Shown: piece after piece, positions 8,544-17,038 of the stretch | Layout of the letters: each line of letters starts with the position of its first letter | Numbering within the stretch: position 1 is the stretch's first letter | Made by a program: the position numbers and the translations under genes | The notes under the pieces: generated by a model | Databases searched by the model: none | The model's input: only the letters and a program-made list of their open reading frames with translations | Told to the model about the DNA's origin: nothing | Origin: Candidatus Schekmanbacteria bacterium | GTDB taxonomy: Bacteria > CSSED10-310 > JACPHN01 | Length of the DNA stretch: 52,874 bases | Reading direction: 5' to 3' | Assembly: GCA_016188575.1 (NCBI GenBank) | Contig: JACPHN010000120.1 | Location: forward strand, 1 to 52,874

Positions 8544-9524
8544 TTGGAGCTCGCGATCCGACAAGGCGCGCTCGCGTGTCCGCGCCCGTTGCGAAACGGT
8601 GACATGATTGGCGTCGCGGCGCCAGCGGGTCCCGTGGACACGATGCCGCTGGATCGCGGGATTCTCGAGCTGGTTCGCTCGGGATTCCGGGTGCGCGAGG
8701 GCGCCGCACTTCGCCACCGCACGGGGTTCTTGGCGGGCTCCGACATCGCGCGCGCGACCGACATCAATCAGATGCTCAGCGATGCCGAAATCCGCGCCAT
8801 CTTCCTGGCGCGCGGCGGTTACGGCTGCCACCGCCTCTTGCCGATCATCGATTGGGAGGTCCTCGCCGCCACCCCCAAGATCATCATGGGAGCCAGCGAC
8901 TGCACTGCGCTGCTGTGCGGCGCCGCCGCGGTCGCACGCGTCGTCACCTTTCACGGGCCGATGGTCGCCGGCGCGCTGGGGCGGGGGGAAGGCGCGGTCG
9001 CGAAGTTCTTGCGGGAGGACGGCTGGCTGCTCCAGACACGCTCGGAATCGCGCGTCGCCGAGGAGCACCCTGAGGTCTTTGCGGCTGCCAATCGCAACCG
9101 TCAGGTCATTCGCGAAGGCGAAGGCGAGGGAACGCTCATGGTCGGCTGCCTGGCGCTATTTGCCGGCCTCGTCGGTACGCCGTACTTGCCAGACCTGCGC
9201 GGCGCCGTTCTGTGCGTGGAGGATGTCAACGAGCAGCCGTTTCGGCTCGACCGCATGGTCCAACAACTGCGCCTGGCCGGGCTGCTCGACGGCCTGAGCG
9301 GGCTCGTCGTGGGCAGTCTTCTCGGCTGCGGCACTCCCGGCACGCGCCCGTCGGCTCTGGACGTCTTCACCGAAAATTTTGCCACGGCCCCCTACCCCGT
9401 CGTCGCCGGCTTTCCTTTCGGTCACGCCTTCCCGGCTCGCTGCGCACCGTTCGGAGCGCGCGTTCGGCTCACCACCGCACCGCCCGCCGTCCACCTTCTG
9501 AGCTGGCCCGTCGACGCACAATGA
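8544..9524 (+). CDS. ldcA: LD-carboxypeptidase (peptidase family S66)
   Basis: This 326-residue enzyme should cleave the L,D bond of murein tetrapeptides during cytoplasmic muropeptide recycling. The family layout is clear: GDMIGVAAPAGPVD at the N-terminus, the ARGGYGCHRLLPIIDW segment, the nucleophile region GASDCTAL with Ser118, the glutamate region CVEDVNEQPFRLDRM, and the histidine region FPFGHAFPA. The usual GYSD tyrosine is alanine here. No signal peptide is seen, consistent with the cytoplasmic LdcA group. The start is taken as TTG 8544 with a GGAG ten bases upstream; the first in-frame ATG would cut into the domain. Confidence 0.9.
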   Translation: MELAIRQGALACPRPLRNGDMIGVAAPAGPVDTMPLDRGILELVRSGFRVREGAALRHRTGFLAGSDIARATDINQMLSDAEIRAIFLARGGYGCHRLLPIIDWEVLAATPKIIMGASDCTALLCGAAAVARVVTFHGPMVAGALGRGEGAVAKFLREDGWLLQTRSESRVAEEHPEVFAAANRNRQVIREGEGEGTLMVGCLALFAGLVGTPYLPDLRGAVLCVEDVNEQPFRLDRMVQQLRLAGLLDGLSGLVVGSLLGCGTPGTRPSALDVFTENFATAPYPVVAGFPFGHAFPARCAPFGARVRLTTAPPAVHLLSWPVDAQ

Positions 9525-9555
9525 CGCTGGCCACCGTCCGCCGCGACACGCGGTA

Positions 9556-9721
9556 AGGACCCGTAACGAAATAACTGTGTCAAGCACCGAGGCCGAGCGA
9601 GAAGGCCGCTTTCGAGGAACGACGACGAAGCGTATCAAGGGAGCGATACGGTGAGGAGGAGAGACGAAGCCGGCGGCCTTCGCAGCCGGCCGAATGCAAC
9701 AGCTATTTCGTTACGGGTCCT
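9556..9721. mobile_element. MITE-like element, 166 bp with 23-bp terminal inverted repeats
   Basis: The outer 18 bases AGGACCCGTAACGAAATA are exactly inverted at the two ends (9556-9573 and 9704-9721). The match extends to 23 bp with one mismatch (9556-9578 and 9699-9721). The interior is non-coding and purine-rich, with secondary palindromes such as GCCGGC...GCCGGC near 9670-9690. Flanking bases do not show an obvious target duplication. It lies between the convergent ldcA and ptsN genes. A strong bidirectional terminator is unlikely at this arm spacing; a non-autonomous transposable element fits best. Confidence 0.7.
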
Positions 9722-9730
9722 AAAGTCGGG

Positions 9731-10195
9731 CTAGGTCGTCTCCTCTTCCGCGTCTGCGACCACCCGGAACATCTGCTCGGCGCTCCCGGCGTCGCGCAGT
9801 CGTTCCACGAGCTTGGCCTGCTTGACCATGCGGGAGATTCGCGCGAGCAGCTTGACGTGCTGCCCCCGAGCATCAAGCGGCGCCACCAGCAGAAACACCA
9901 GATACACCGGCTGCTCGTCCAGCGCCGCGAACTCGACCCCGCCCGGCACTCGGCCCAGCCCCACGAGAATACCGCTGACGTCCTCGCTCGTCGCGTGAGG
10001 AATCGCGATCCCACTCCCGATACCCGTGCTCATGAGCTGCTCGCGCTCCCAAAGCTTCTCCATGAGCTGCTTCTTCGCCCTGACGTCGCCGGTAGCGTGC
10101 AGGCGGTCCACGAGCTGCTGCAGGACGTCGCGCTTGTCCTTGGGGTGCAGGTCGAATTCGATCCAGTCCAACTTGAGATAGTCGGTTAGTTTCAT
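9731..10195 (-). CDS. ptsN: PTS IIA-like nitrogen regulatory protein PtsN
   Basis: A single EIIA-Ntr domain of 154 residues starts MKLTDYLKLDWI. The phospho-acceptor histidine is in GSGIAIPHATSED, and the family pattern continues with EFAALDEQPVYLVFLLVAPL and HVKLLARISRM. EIIA-Ntr proteins relay the phosphorylation state of the nitrogen PTS to potassium, carbon and envelope regulators. The frame is open upstream, but the domain begins exactly at the ATG at 10195. It lies 31 bp downstream of an NtrC-family gene on the same strand, so the two are probably co-transcribed. Confidence 0.92.
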   Translation of the reverse strand: MKLTDYLKLDWIEFDLHPKDKRDVLQQLVDRLHATGDVRAKKQLMEKLWEREQLMSTGIGSGIAIPHATSEDVSGILVGLGRVPGGVEFAALDEQPVYLVFLLVAPLDARGQHVKLLARISRMVKQAKLVERLRDAGSAEQMFRVVADAEEETT

Positions 10196-10226
10196 GCTTG
10201 TGCGTGCTCCGCGGAGCTCGGGCGCC

Positions 10227-11633
10227 TCAGCGATCGTTCGAGATCCCGTAGCGCTTGATTTTCCGGTGAAGGCCTTCGCGAGATTCGCCGATTTCCTTTG
10301 CCGTCTGCGTGACGTTGCCGCTGTTCCGATCGAGCGCCTCGGCAATGAAACGCTTCTCGAAGCTTTCCAGCAGCACCTGACGGGCCGCTTTCATGTCGAG
10401 ATTGCCGTCGGGAAGGTTGATGACGAAGTCCCGCGATTCACCCTTGATGTGCGGCGGCAAGTGGTGCACCTCGATCACCCCCGTGCTTGTGAGAATGATG
10501 AGCTGCTCGAGTAGATTCTCGAGCTCACGCACGTTGCCCGGCCAGTCGTAGCGCACGAGCTGATCGAGCGCCTCGGGAGCAAACCGCAGGTTTTTCCCCT
10601 TGTCGTTGTTGAACTTCTTGAGGAAATGATCGACGAGCATGGGGATGTCGGTGCGCCGCTCGCGAAGCGCCGGCAGATAGATGGGCACGACGTTGAGCCG
10701 GTAATACAGGTCCTGACGAAAGCTGCCGTCGCGGATCGCCGCCTCCAGGTCGCGATTGGTCGCGGTAATCACGCGCGCCTCGACCGCTACAGAAGTGGTC
10801 GAGCCGATGCGCTCGAATCGCCGCTCTTGCAGCACCCTCAGGAGCTTCACTTGCAGCTTCGGAGACAGGTCGCCGATTTCGTCGAGAAAGACCGTGCCGC
10901 TGCCCGCCGCTTCGAACTTCCCAATCTTGCGCCGATACGCATCGGTGAAGGAGCCTTTCTCGTAGCCAAAAAGCTCGCTTTCCAGGAGCGTATCCGGGAT
11001 CGCGGCGCAGTTGATCGCGATGAAGGGCCGGTCCTTGCGCGGGCCGTTGTAGTGGATGGCGCGCGCGACGAGCTCCTTGCCGGTGCCGGAGTCACCGCGA
11101 ATGAGAACGGTGACCTGCCCATCCTCGACGACCTTTTCCATGCGACGAAAGACAGCTTCGAGCGCCGGCGAGGTGCCGATGATCGTGTCGAAGCTGAAGC
11201 GATGCTCGATCTCCCGCCGCAGCGTCTTGTTTTCCGCGGCGAGCCTGCGATTTTCCTCGGTGAGCGCCCGCTGCTCCAACAGCCGGGCGACCTTGACCTC
11301 GAGCTCGTCGATCGAAAACGAGTCGCCTTTGGTAATGAAGTCCTGCGCGCCGACGCGCATGGCCTCGACCGCCTTCTCGATCGTCCCATACCCGGAGACG
11401 ACCAGCGCCAGCGTGTCCGGTGCGACCTCGCGGATTTTCTTCAGCAGCTCGATACCGTTCAGCCCGGGCATTTCCAGGTCGGTAATGACCAGATCAAACG
11501 GCCGCTTGAGCAGCAATTCCTCGGCCTTGGCACCGTCCGGAGCCTCGGTTACCTCGTACCCTTTGCCGCGCAGCGCCAGACCGATGCCCCTGCGGATTCC
11601 TCGGTCGTCGTCCACGACGAGTATGCTGCTCAC
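10227..11633 (-). CDS. Sigma-54-dependent response regulator, NtrC family
   Basis: The order is receiver, AAA+ and Fis-type DNA-binding domains. The receiver has ILVVDDD and the phospho-site in DLVITDLEMPG. The AAA+ domain has Walker A GDSGTGKE, Walker B GTVFLDEIGDL, the arginine finger region RQDLYYRLNV, and a sigma-54 contact loop reading GSFTDA instead of the consensus GAFTGA (Phe and Thr kept). The C-terminal helix-turn-helix is NVTQTAKEIGESREGLHRKIKRYGI. The GTG at 11633 is preferred because GGAGGGAA precedes it; a GTG at 11669 would add 12 residues. No sensor kinase gene is adjacent. Confidence 0.93.
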   Translation of the reverse strand: MSSILVVDDDRGIRRGIGLALRGKGYEVTEAPDGAKAEELLLKRPFDLVITDLEMPGLNGIELLKKIREVAPDTLALVVSGYGTIEKAVEAMRVGAQDFITKGDSFSIDELEVKVARLLEQRALTEENRRLAAENKTLRREIEHRFSFDTIIGTSPALEAVFRRMEKVVEDGQVTVLIRGDSGTGKELVARAIHYNGPRKDRPFIAINCAAIPDTLLESELFGYEKGSFTDAYRRKIGKFEAAGSGTVFLDEIGDLSPKLQVKLLRVLQERRFERIGSTTSVAVEARVITATNRDLEAAIRDGSFRQDLYYRLNVVPIYLPALRERRTDIPMLVDHFLKKFNNDKGKNLRFAPEALDQLVRYDWPGNVRELENLLEQLIILTSTGVIEVHHLPPHIKGESRDFVINLPDGNLDMKAARQVLLESFEKRFIAEALDRNSGNVTQTAKEIGESREGLHRKIKRYGISNDR

Positions 11634-11841
11634 CTTCCCTCCCGTGTTGCGTTGCGGAGCTTCACCCACTGTGGCAACCAGATTACACTAGGCTTCCGGG
11701 TGGCGTCAAGCGGGTAGAGAATCCCCGCGCGCGGTGCTAAGAGCAGTGCGCAGCGTGAGATGCAGCTCCAGGGTCGCCAAACTCGCCGCGGCAGCGCCGG
11801 AGATTTGGGCGCAATGACCTTTTTCTGGGCAGAGGATCGCC

Positions 11842-12273
11842 ATGCAGGTTCCCAGCTTTGTCATTGTTCTCGTCGTCGGATTCGTCACCATCCTGTGCGT
11901 CGTCGGCTTCGCCCTGGCCGGGTTCGTGCTCAGCGTCCGCAGCTCCGGCGCCTGGAAGCTGGCCACGAGCTACGCGCGCATGCACCCCTACATTCGGCGC
12001 AAGGTGGGTGGAGTGCGCGGCTTCGGCCTGTTCCCGGCGGGGCAAATTCAGGTTCAGGGCACCGGCGGCGAGGCGGAGTTTGGCATCAAGGTCAAGGGCG
12101 AGCTAGGCGAGGCAAGGCTGTTCGTGCGCGTCACCAAGGCCATGGGCGAGTGGCACCTGCAGCAGGCGACTTGCGAGGCGGCGGGCGAGCGCATCGTGCT
12201 ACACGGTCCGCCGATTCCGGGGCCCGAGCCGCCGCGCGATGCGGCGCGCCCTCCGGGTGCGGCGCCCTCTTGA
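11842..12273 (+). CDS. Coa1-like single-pass membrane protein
   Basis: This is a 143-residue protein with an N-terminal membrane helix (residues 5-30). The following domain resembles the cytochrome oxidase assembly factor Coa1/Tim21-like fold seen in bacteria: a helix (SGAWKLATSYARMHPYIRRKVG) and then beta strands (GQIQVQGTGGEAEFGIKVKG, ARLFVRVTKAMGEWHL). A Pro-rich tail ends the protein. A ribosome site AGAGG lies before the ATG. There are no oxidase genes nearby, so a role in respiratory complex assembly is inference from the fold only. Confidence 0.66.
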   Translation: MQVPSFVIVLVVGFVTILCVVGFALAGFVLSVRSSGAWKLATSYARMHPYIRRKVGGVRGFGLFPAGQIQVQGTGGEAEFGIKVKGELGEARLFVRVTKAMGEWHLQQATCEAAGERIVLHGPPIPGPEPPRDAARPPGAAPS

Positions 12274-12357
12274 CCTGACGGGCACGATCAGGCGCTGCGG
12301 GGCGAATCAACTACAGAAATGCGGAAGCGGTGAGGCGGTGAGCGGAGAGGAGAGAAC

Positions 12358-13674
12358 ATGGGCCATCTGGGTCATCTGAAGGAGGAGTACGACGCGCTCT
12401 TGGGGCGGCTGAACGCCGGTCCCGTAGGCTTGCCCGAGCCGACGGATCAGCGGGCACTGGAGGGCTGGCGGGAAATCCTGGAGATCTTCTACCGCCCCGA
12501 GGAGGCAGCGCTCGCGGCGCGCATGCCGATGCGGCCCGAAAGTTTGGAGAAAATCGCCGCCCGGGTTGGCGAGCCCGCCGCGACCCTCAAGGTGCGCCTG
12601 GACGCCATGTGCGAAAAGGGGCTGGTCATGGACCTCGTGCACCCCGAGACCGGCCGCGTCAAGTACCTGCTGGCGCCACCCGTGGTCGGCTTCTTCGAGT
12701 TCTCGATGATGCGCGCGCACGACATGTTTCCGAAAAAACGCGTGGCAGAGGCGCTGGATGCCTACGCCCACGGTGATCCGGCATTTGCGCGCGAGGTGTT
12801 CGCGCACGAAACCGTAATCGGCCGCGCCATGGTGCGCGAGGAGCACGTTCTCGGCGAGCTCCTTCCCGACGTGCTCGACTGGGAGCGCGCGACGGCTCTC
12901 ATTGAAAACGCCCGGACGATCTGCGTCTCGCTGTGCTACTGCCGGCACGAGGCCGAGCATCTCGGGCGGCGCTGCGATGTCGCGGTGGAAACCTGTCTAT
13001 CGCTGAACGGCGGTGCCGACTTCGTCAGTCGACGCAACTTCGGCCGGGGCATCGAGCGCAGCGAGGCCATGGACATCCTGGCGCGCGCCAAGGACGATGG
13101 ACTCGTACAAATCGCCGACAACGTGCGCAACCAGCCCGCCTACATCTGCAACTGCTGCGGCTGTTGCTGCGGGCAGCTCCGCGCCATCAACGACTACGAT
13201 CTGCCGGCGGTGAACCCGAGCGGGTTTCAGCCCCGGCACCAGCCGGAAAACTGCAAGGGCTGCTCGCGCTGCGCCCGCGCCTGCCCCATCGCCGCAATCG
13301 CCATGGTGCCGGAACGAGCCGGCTCCCGCCGCAAGAACGAGCTGCGCCCTCGCATTGACCTCGACCGCTGCATCGGCTGTGGCGTGTGTACCGCCGCCTG
13401 CCGCAAGGACGCACTGCAGATGGTGCGGCGCGAGCGGCAGCCCCACGTGCCGCGCAACGCCGTGGAACGTAGTGTGCGTCAGGCGTTGGAGAAGGGCCGG
13501 CTCGCGCACCTGCTTTTTGACGAGGGCTCCAGCCGCGGCAGCGCCTTCCTCAATCACGTGGTCAGGGCGCTGACGGCGCTGCCCGGCGCCGAGCGCCTGC
13601 TCGCGCAGGAACAGGTGCGCTCGCGTTTCGTCGACTTCGCGCTGCGCACCGTGCGCGACCCGACGGGCGGCTAG
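12358..13674 (+). CDS. 4Fe-4S dicluster protein with N-terminal winged helix
   Basis: This 438-residue cytoplasmic protein has a winged-helix-like N-terminal part (about residues 60-105). A central cysteine-rich region follows, with CVSLCYCRHE, a later CDVAVETC, and a dense CNCCGCCCG cluster. Two ferredoxin motifs come next: CKGCSRCARACP and CIGCGVCTAACR. The combination suggests an electron-transfer or redox-sensing protein; similar ferredoxin-like proteins occur in anaerobic deltaproteobacteria. A strong ribosome site, GGAGAGGAGAG, precedes the ATG. I cannot name its partner. It follows the Coa1-like gene by 84 bp and may be co-transcribed with it. Confidence 0.85.
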   Translation: MGHLGHLKEEYDALLGRLNAGPVGLPEPTDQRALEGWREILEIFYRPEEAALAARMPMRPESLEKIAARVGEPAATLKVRLDAMCEKGLVMDLVHPETGRVKYLLAPPVVGFFEFSMMRAHDMFPKKRVAEALDAYAHGDPAFAREVFAHETVIGRAMVREEHVLGELLPDVLDWERATALIENARTICVSLCYCRHEAEHLGRRCDVAVETCLSLNGGADFVSRRNFGRGIERSEAMDILARAKDDGLVQIADNVRNQPAYICNCCGCCCGQLRAINDYDLPAVNPSGFQPRHQPENCKGCSRCARACPIAAIAMVPERAGSRRKNELRPRIDLDRCIGCGVCTAACRKDALQMVRRERQPHVPRNAVERSVRQALEKGRLAHLLFDEGSSRGSAFLNHVVRALTALPGAERLLAQEQVRSRFVDFALRTVRDPTGG

Positions 13675-13998
13675 GGAGTCGTTCGCCCGCGCACCGCGCG
13701 GGCGCGGTCGCGCCCATGGAGGCCTGCGTCGCGGCGTATTCGGGCAAAGATCGGTCCAATATTTGCATTCCTCGGGCACCGTAGAGCGCGAAGCACAGCC
13801 GCCTGAGCCTGGCCCGGGCGGCTGCTTGTTCTTCTCGCGCCGCTCGCGGAGGGGGGTCTAGCGCGGGAGAAGATCGCACGGGGCACCTGTCGTGCGGCTA
13901 TCGTCGAATGGCATGAAGTTTGCTTGGGACCGAGCGCACAGCCGGTTCGCGGCCCGCCCGCTGCCGGAGCTCATCATCATCCAAGCACGGAGCACTCC
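13675..13998. other. Intergenic region, 324 bp
   Basis: This stretch holds one strong hairpin near its left end (reported separately). Short minus-strand frames across it are Arg/Ala/Pro-rich with no start signals. A frame of the downstream gene extends back to 13924, but the signal peptide starts at 13999. Nothing else is recognised. Confidence 0.4.
13684..13704 (+). terminator. GC hairpin after the iron-sulfur gene
   Basis: CGCCCGCGC and GCGCGGGCG form a perfect 9-bp stem with a 3-base loop, starting ten bases after the stop codon of the iron-sulfur gene. There is no U-run, so it may act as an mRNA 3'-end stabiliser rather than a true intrinsic terminator. Confidence 0.45.
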
Positions 13999-15090
13999 AT
14001 GACACCCATTCATCCTCTGGCCCGGCGACTCAAACACGGGGCCGCAATCTCTCTTCTACTTCTTCTGATAGCGGCCGTCCCGGACAGCGTCTTCGCGGGC
14101 TACTTTCCTACGGCATCTCAAGTGCACATCGCGGACTTCGATGGGGACGGCATCTCTGACGTGCTCTACCCAACCGGCGACGTGAACCGAGGATTCGAAA
14201 TTTCCTGGAGCGGCAGAGACGAGCTCGTCACCTGGATCAACCTCGGAGAATTCACCCAGTGGAGCCTCACTCAGTACAACAAGTACGGCTTCGGAGACTT
14301 CGACGGCAACGGCACCGAAGACGTATTCATGATGTACTACGACGATTGGTACATTTTCTACAGCAACGGAAGGTCGACTCCAAGTTTTTATCAGGTTCGG
14401 CGAAGCCTGGATTCCGCCATTGAAGGAATATGGGTGCTTGGATTTGGAGAATTCTACAAATATGCGGACGAAGATCCGGAACATCCAAGGACTGACGTAA
14501 TGTGGTTTTCCAAGAGCACTACTAATGGTTGGCAATACTGGAGAAACACTGGGACAAAGGATACCAACGCTTTTGCCGGACGATATGCACTGCAAAGCGG
14601 CGCCTATACGCAGTTCGAGAAGAAATATTACGAGCTACAAGATTTCGACGGCGACGGATATACAGACATCTTTTATGCCGACGGCTATGACTGGTGGATC
14701 GCCGATAGCGGGCGATATTGGCAAAACGTGCGTGATAATGTAAGCAAGAAAATAGACGTTCTCGGCTTTGGTTACTTCAACGCCAATCCTCTCAATCCTC
14801 CCGCTATCGACATCATGTGGTTCACGGGAAGCTCGGGCTGGATGTGGTGGAAAGGCACAGGCAATATAAATGCATGGAACAGCGGCTTCTCCGGTTACTA
14901 TTATCTGTACAACGACGATAAGACAGATACGGATAGCTGGGATTATGCTGGTTTTGATAAGACGCAGTACAACTCAGGCGATTTCAATGGAAATGGCCTG
15001 ACGGATATTTTCTATTCAGACGGGAAGTACTGGTACGTCAAATACGACGAGGCGGATTGGTGGCAACGGATCAACGGCTACGACTGGTAG
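13999..15090 (+). CDS. Secreted FG-GAP/VCBS-repeat protein
   Basis: This 363-residue protein has a signal peptide (LLLLLIAAVPDSVFA-GYF). At least four calcium-loop repeats follow: DFDGDGISDVLY, DFDGNGTEDVFM, DFDGDGYTDIFY and DFNGNGLTDIFY. Such repeats fold as beta-propeller blades in cell-surface proteins. It is rich in Tyr, Trp and Asp with no catalytic domain visible, so a surface binding or structural role is likely. I chose the ATG at 13999 because it opens the signal peptide. The second half of the gene is clearly richer in A+T than its neighbours, which hints at transfer or relaxed selection. Confidence 0.85.
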   Translation: MTPIHPLARRLKHGAAISLLLLLIAAVPDSVFAGYFPTASQVHIADFDGDGISDVLYPTGDVNRGFEISWSGRDELVTWINLGEFTQWSLTQYNKYGFGDFDGNGTEDVFMMYYDDWYIFYSNGRSTPSFYQVRRSLDSAIEGIWVLGFGEFYKYADEDPEHPRTDVMWFSKSTTNGWQYWRNTGTKDTNAFAGRYALQSGAYTQFEKKYYELQDFDGDGYTDIFYADGYDWWIADSGRYWQNVRDNVSKKIDVLGFGYFNANPLNPPAIDIMWFTGSSGWMWWKGTGNINAWNSGFSGYYYLYNDDKTDTDSWDYAGFDKTQYNSGDFNGNGLTDIFYSDGKYWYVKYDEADWWQRINGYDW

Positions 15091-15118
15091 TTGTTGAAAG
15101 GAGTCCGGCGAGGCGGGT

Positions 15119-15132
15119 GCGCGAGCTCGCGC
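15119..15132. terminator. 14-bp perfect palindrome between convergent genes
   Basis: GCGCGAGCTCGCGC is a perfect palindrome flanked by partly complementary G and C runs. It sits between the FG-GAP gene (plus) and the hydrolase gene (minus). It could be a bidirectional terminator hairpin, though no T-run follows on either strand. Confidence 0.3.
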
Positions 15133-15158
15133 CCCGCGCCGCCCACGAGCCTGGGCGC

Positions 15159-16145
15159 TCAGCGGCTGGGCGGTGGGTTGGCGAGAAACTGTAAATAGTG
15201 CGCTGCGGTCTCCTCCGGGCGCTCGATCATGGGCAAGTGGCCGCAGTGCTTCATGATGACCGTTGCCGAATGGCGCAGGCCGCGCGCGAACAGATCCGCT
15301 CCGGAAACGTGCAGGACGCGATCGTTGTCGCCCCAGAGAATCAGCGCGGAAACACCGATTTCAGCGAGCTGCGGCGCGATCGGCGCACTGCTTTGGTGCA
15401 CGTCGGCCCAGATCTTGGCGTTGAACGGCCGCGCCTCCGCGGCCTTTTCGCCGAAGTAGCGCCGGACAGGCCGGGGAATGAACGGCGGCTCTTCGAAGAC
15501 GAGCGACAGAAAGCGGTCGAAATCGCCGCGGGAAGATACCAGCAACGGCTCCTTGCCGTGCTCGCGGAGCACCTCGGCATCGCTGCGCACGGGCGATTGC
15601 ACGCCACCCGGAGCAAACAGGCCAAGGGACGCCACGCGCTCGGGGTGGAGCAGAGTCAACTTGACGGCGATGTGGCCGCCCATGGAGTTGCCGACCAGAT
15701 GCACGGGAGTGCGCAGGCCGAGCGCGTCCAGGAAATGGGTGAGGCGTTCGGCCTGCGACGTCACGTCGTAATGCTGATCGGGGTTTTTCGAGCTGTCGCC
15801 GAATCCCGGGAGGTCGGGGGCAACGATCAGCACCGCGGCCGGAAGGTGGCACGCAAACCGCGTCCAGTTGTCCTTGTCGCCGCCAAATCCGTGAATCATC
15901 ACGATGGGGGGTGAGGATCCGGGCCGGGCCGGGTCTCCCGCCATCAGGTACGCGATCTCGTCGCCGTCGACGCGGATGGTGGCTCCTCGCAAGCCGGCCC
16001 GGGCACGCTCGATGCAGCGGAAGAGACCGAAGTAGATCTCGGGGCGAAACCGATACGTCCCCACCGCGCAGAGTGTCAGGAAGATGGCGGCGGCGATGGC
16101 GATCCGCCTCCGGGGTGGATTTCTCTTGCCTTGCGGCGCCTTCAT
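15159..16145 (-). CDS. Membrane-anchored alpha/beta hydrolase
   Basis: This 328-residue protein has an N-terminal anchor helix (about residues 14-30). The alpha/beta hydrolase fold follows: oxyanion region MIHGFGGDKDNW, nucleophile elbow GNSMGG, acid in LILWGDNDRVL and histidine in KHCGHLPM, so the catalytic triad is complete. The substrate is unknown; lipase/esterase or haloperoxidase-like activity are all possible. Its start overlaps the pilD stop by ATGA, implying co-translation with the prepilin peptidase. Confidence 0.87.
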   Translation of the reverse strand: MKAPQGKRNPPRRRIAIAAAIFLTLCAVGTYRFRPEIYFGLFRCIERARAGLRGATIRVDGDEIAYLMAGDPARPGSSPPIVMIHGFGGDKDNWTRFACHLPAAVLIVAPDLPGFGDSSKNPDQHYDVTSQAERLTHFLDALGLRTPVHLVGNSMGGHIAVKLTLLHPERVASLGLFAPGGVQSPVRSDAEVLREHGKEPLLVSSRGDFDRFLSLVFEEPPFIPRPVRRYFGEKAAEARPFNAKIWADVHQSSAPIAPQLAEIGVSALILWGDNDRVLHVSGADLFARGLRHSATVIMKHCGHLPMIERPEETAAHYLQFLANPPPSR

Positions 16146-17005
16146 CGCGGCGGCCCTCCGGTGGCGCGCATGGCGCTCTCCACCATGATGTCGCTCAGGT
16201 GAAAATAGGCGGCGATGATCACGTCGCCGAAGAGCAGCGCGGTGAGCGCCCCAAGGGCAAGAAACGGACCGAACGGCAGCACCGCGTGCCGGCCTTCACC
16301 GCGCGCGATCACCAGCGGCGTGGCAATCAGCGTCCCGAACAGGGAGCCGAGAAAGAGCGTGAGCAGTACCCCCTGCCAGCCGATGAAGGTACCGATCATA
16401 CCGAGGAGCTTGACGTCGCCAAGCCCCATTCCTTCGCGACCGGTGAGCAGGAGGTATCCATACGCGATCGCGAATAGGCCGCCAGCGCCGGCGACGAGAC
16501 CCAGTGCGCTCTCCGCAAGCGTGACCTCATAGTTGCCAGCAAGGCGCGCCGGTAGCACGGGTCCAAGGGCGGCCAGCGCCAGGCCGACGGCGATCCCCGG
16601 CAGGCTGATGCGGTCCGGAATGATCTGATGGTCGAGGTCGATGTAGGTGATTACAAGCAACGCGGCCGCGAAGACAAAATAGGCGCCATAGGCGAAGGTC
16701 GGGCCGTAGCGGACCATCAACGCGAGGCTGAGGACGGCCGAGAGGAGCTCGACTATGAAGTAGCGCGGGCTGATCGCCGTCCGGCATTTCGCGCAACGCC
16801 CACGCAATACTATATACGAGAGCAGCGGCACGTTGTGATACGCGGGAATCAGCGCGCCGCACGCCGGGCAGGCCGACCGCGGGCGAACAATCGAGAGGTG
16901 CAGCGGCAGGCGATAAATGCAGACATTCAGAAAGCTGCCGATGACGGCGCCGAAGAGGAACGCAAAAACGCGAATCAGGGACTCCGGCTCGGGAAGAAAC
17001 GCCAT
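16142..17005 (-). CDS. pilD: Prepilin peptidase / N-methyltransferase (A24 family)
   Basis: This 287-residue polytopic inner membrane enzyme removes the leader from type IV prepilins and type II secretion pseudopilins and N-methylates the new N-terminus. The N-terminal methylase domain has GSFLNVCIYRLP and the zinc-type cysteine pairs CPAC and CAKC. The two catalytic aspartates are in DLDHQIIPDR and GLGDVKLL. I place the start at ATG 17005 with a CGGAG site upstream. No pilin genes are in this window, so its substrates must be encoded elsewhere. Confidence 0.95.
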   Translation of the reverse strand: MAFLPEPESLIRVFAFLFGAVIGSFLNVCIYRLPLHLSIVRPRSACPACGALIPAYHNVPLLSYIVLRGRCAKCRTAISPRYFIVELLSAVLSLALMVRYGPTFAYGAYFVFAAALLVITYIDLDHQIIPDRISLPGIAVGLALAALGPVLPARLAGNYEVTLAESALGLVAGAGGLFAIAYGYLLLTGREGMGLGDVKLLGMIGTFIGWQGVLLTLFLGSLFGTLIATPLVIARGEGRHAVLPFGPFLALGALTALLFGDVIIAAYFHLSDIMVESAMRATGGPPR

Positions 17006-17038
17006 CTGCAAGCTCCGGGATAACGCATGGTGAGGCTG

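Noticed and set aside
10196-10345. 50-residue upstream extension of PtsN
   Set aside because: It would overlap the NtrC-family gene; the EIIA domain starts exactly at the ATG at 10195.
10960-11000. GSFTDA instead of GAFTGA in the NtrC-family protein, as evidence of lost sigma-54 contact
   Set aside because: Variants such as GAFTDA and GSFTDA that keep Phe-Thr are frequent in functional NtrC-family regulators, so this is not notable.
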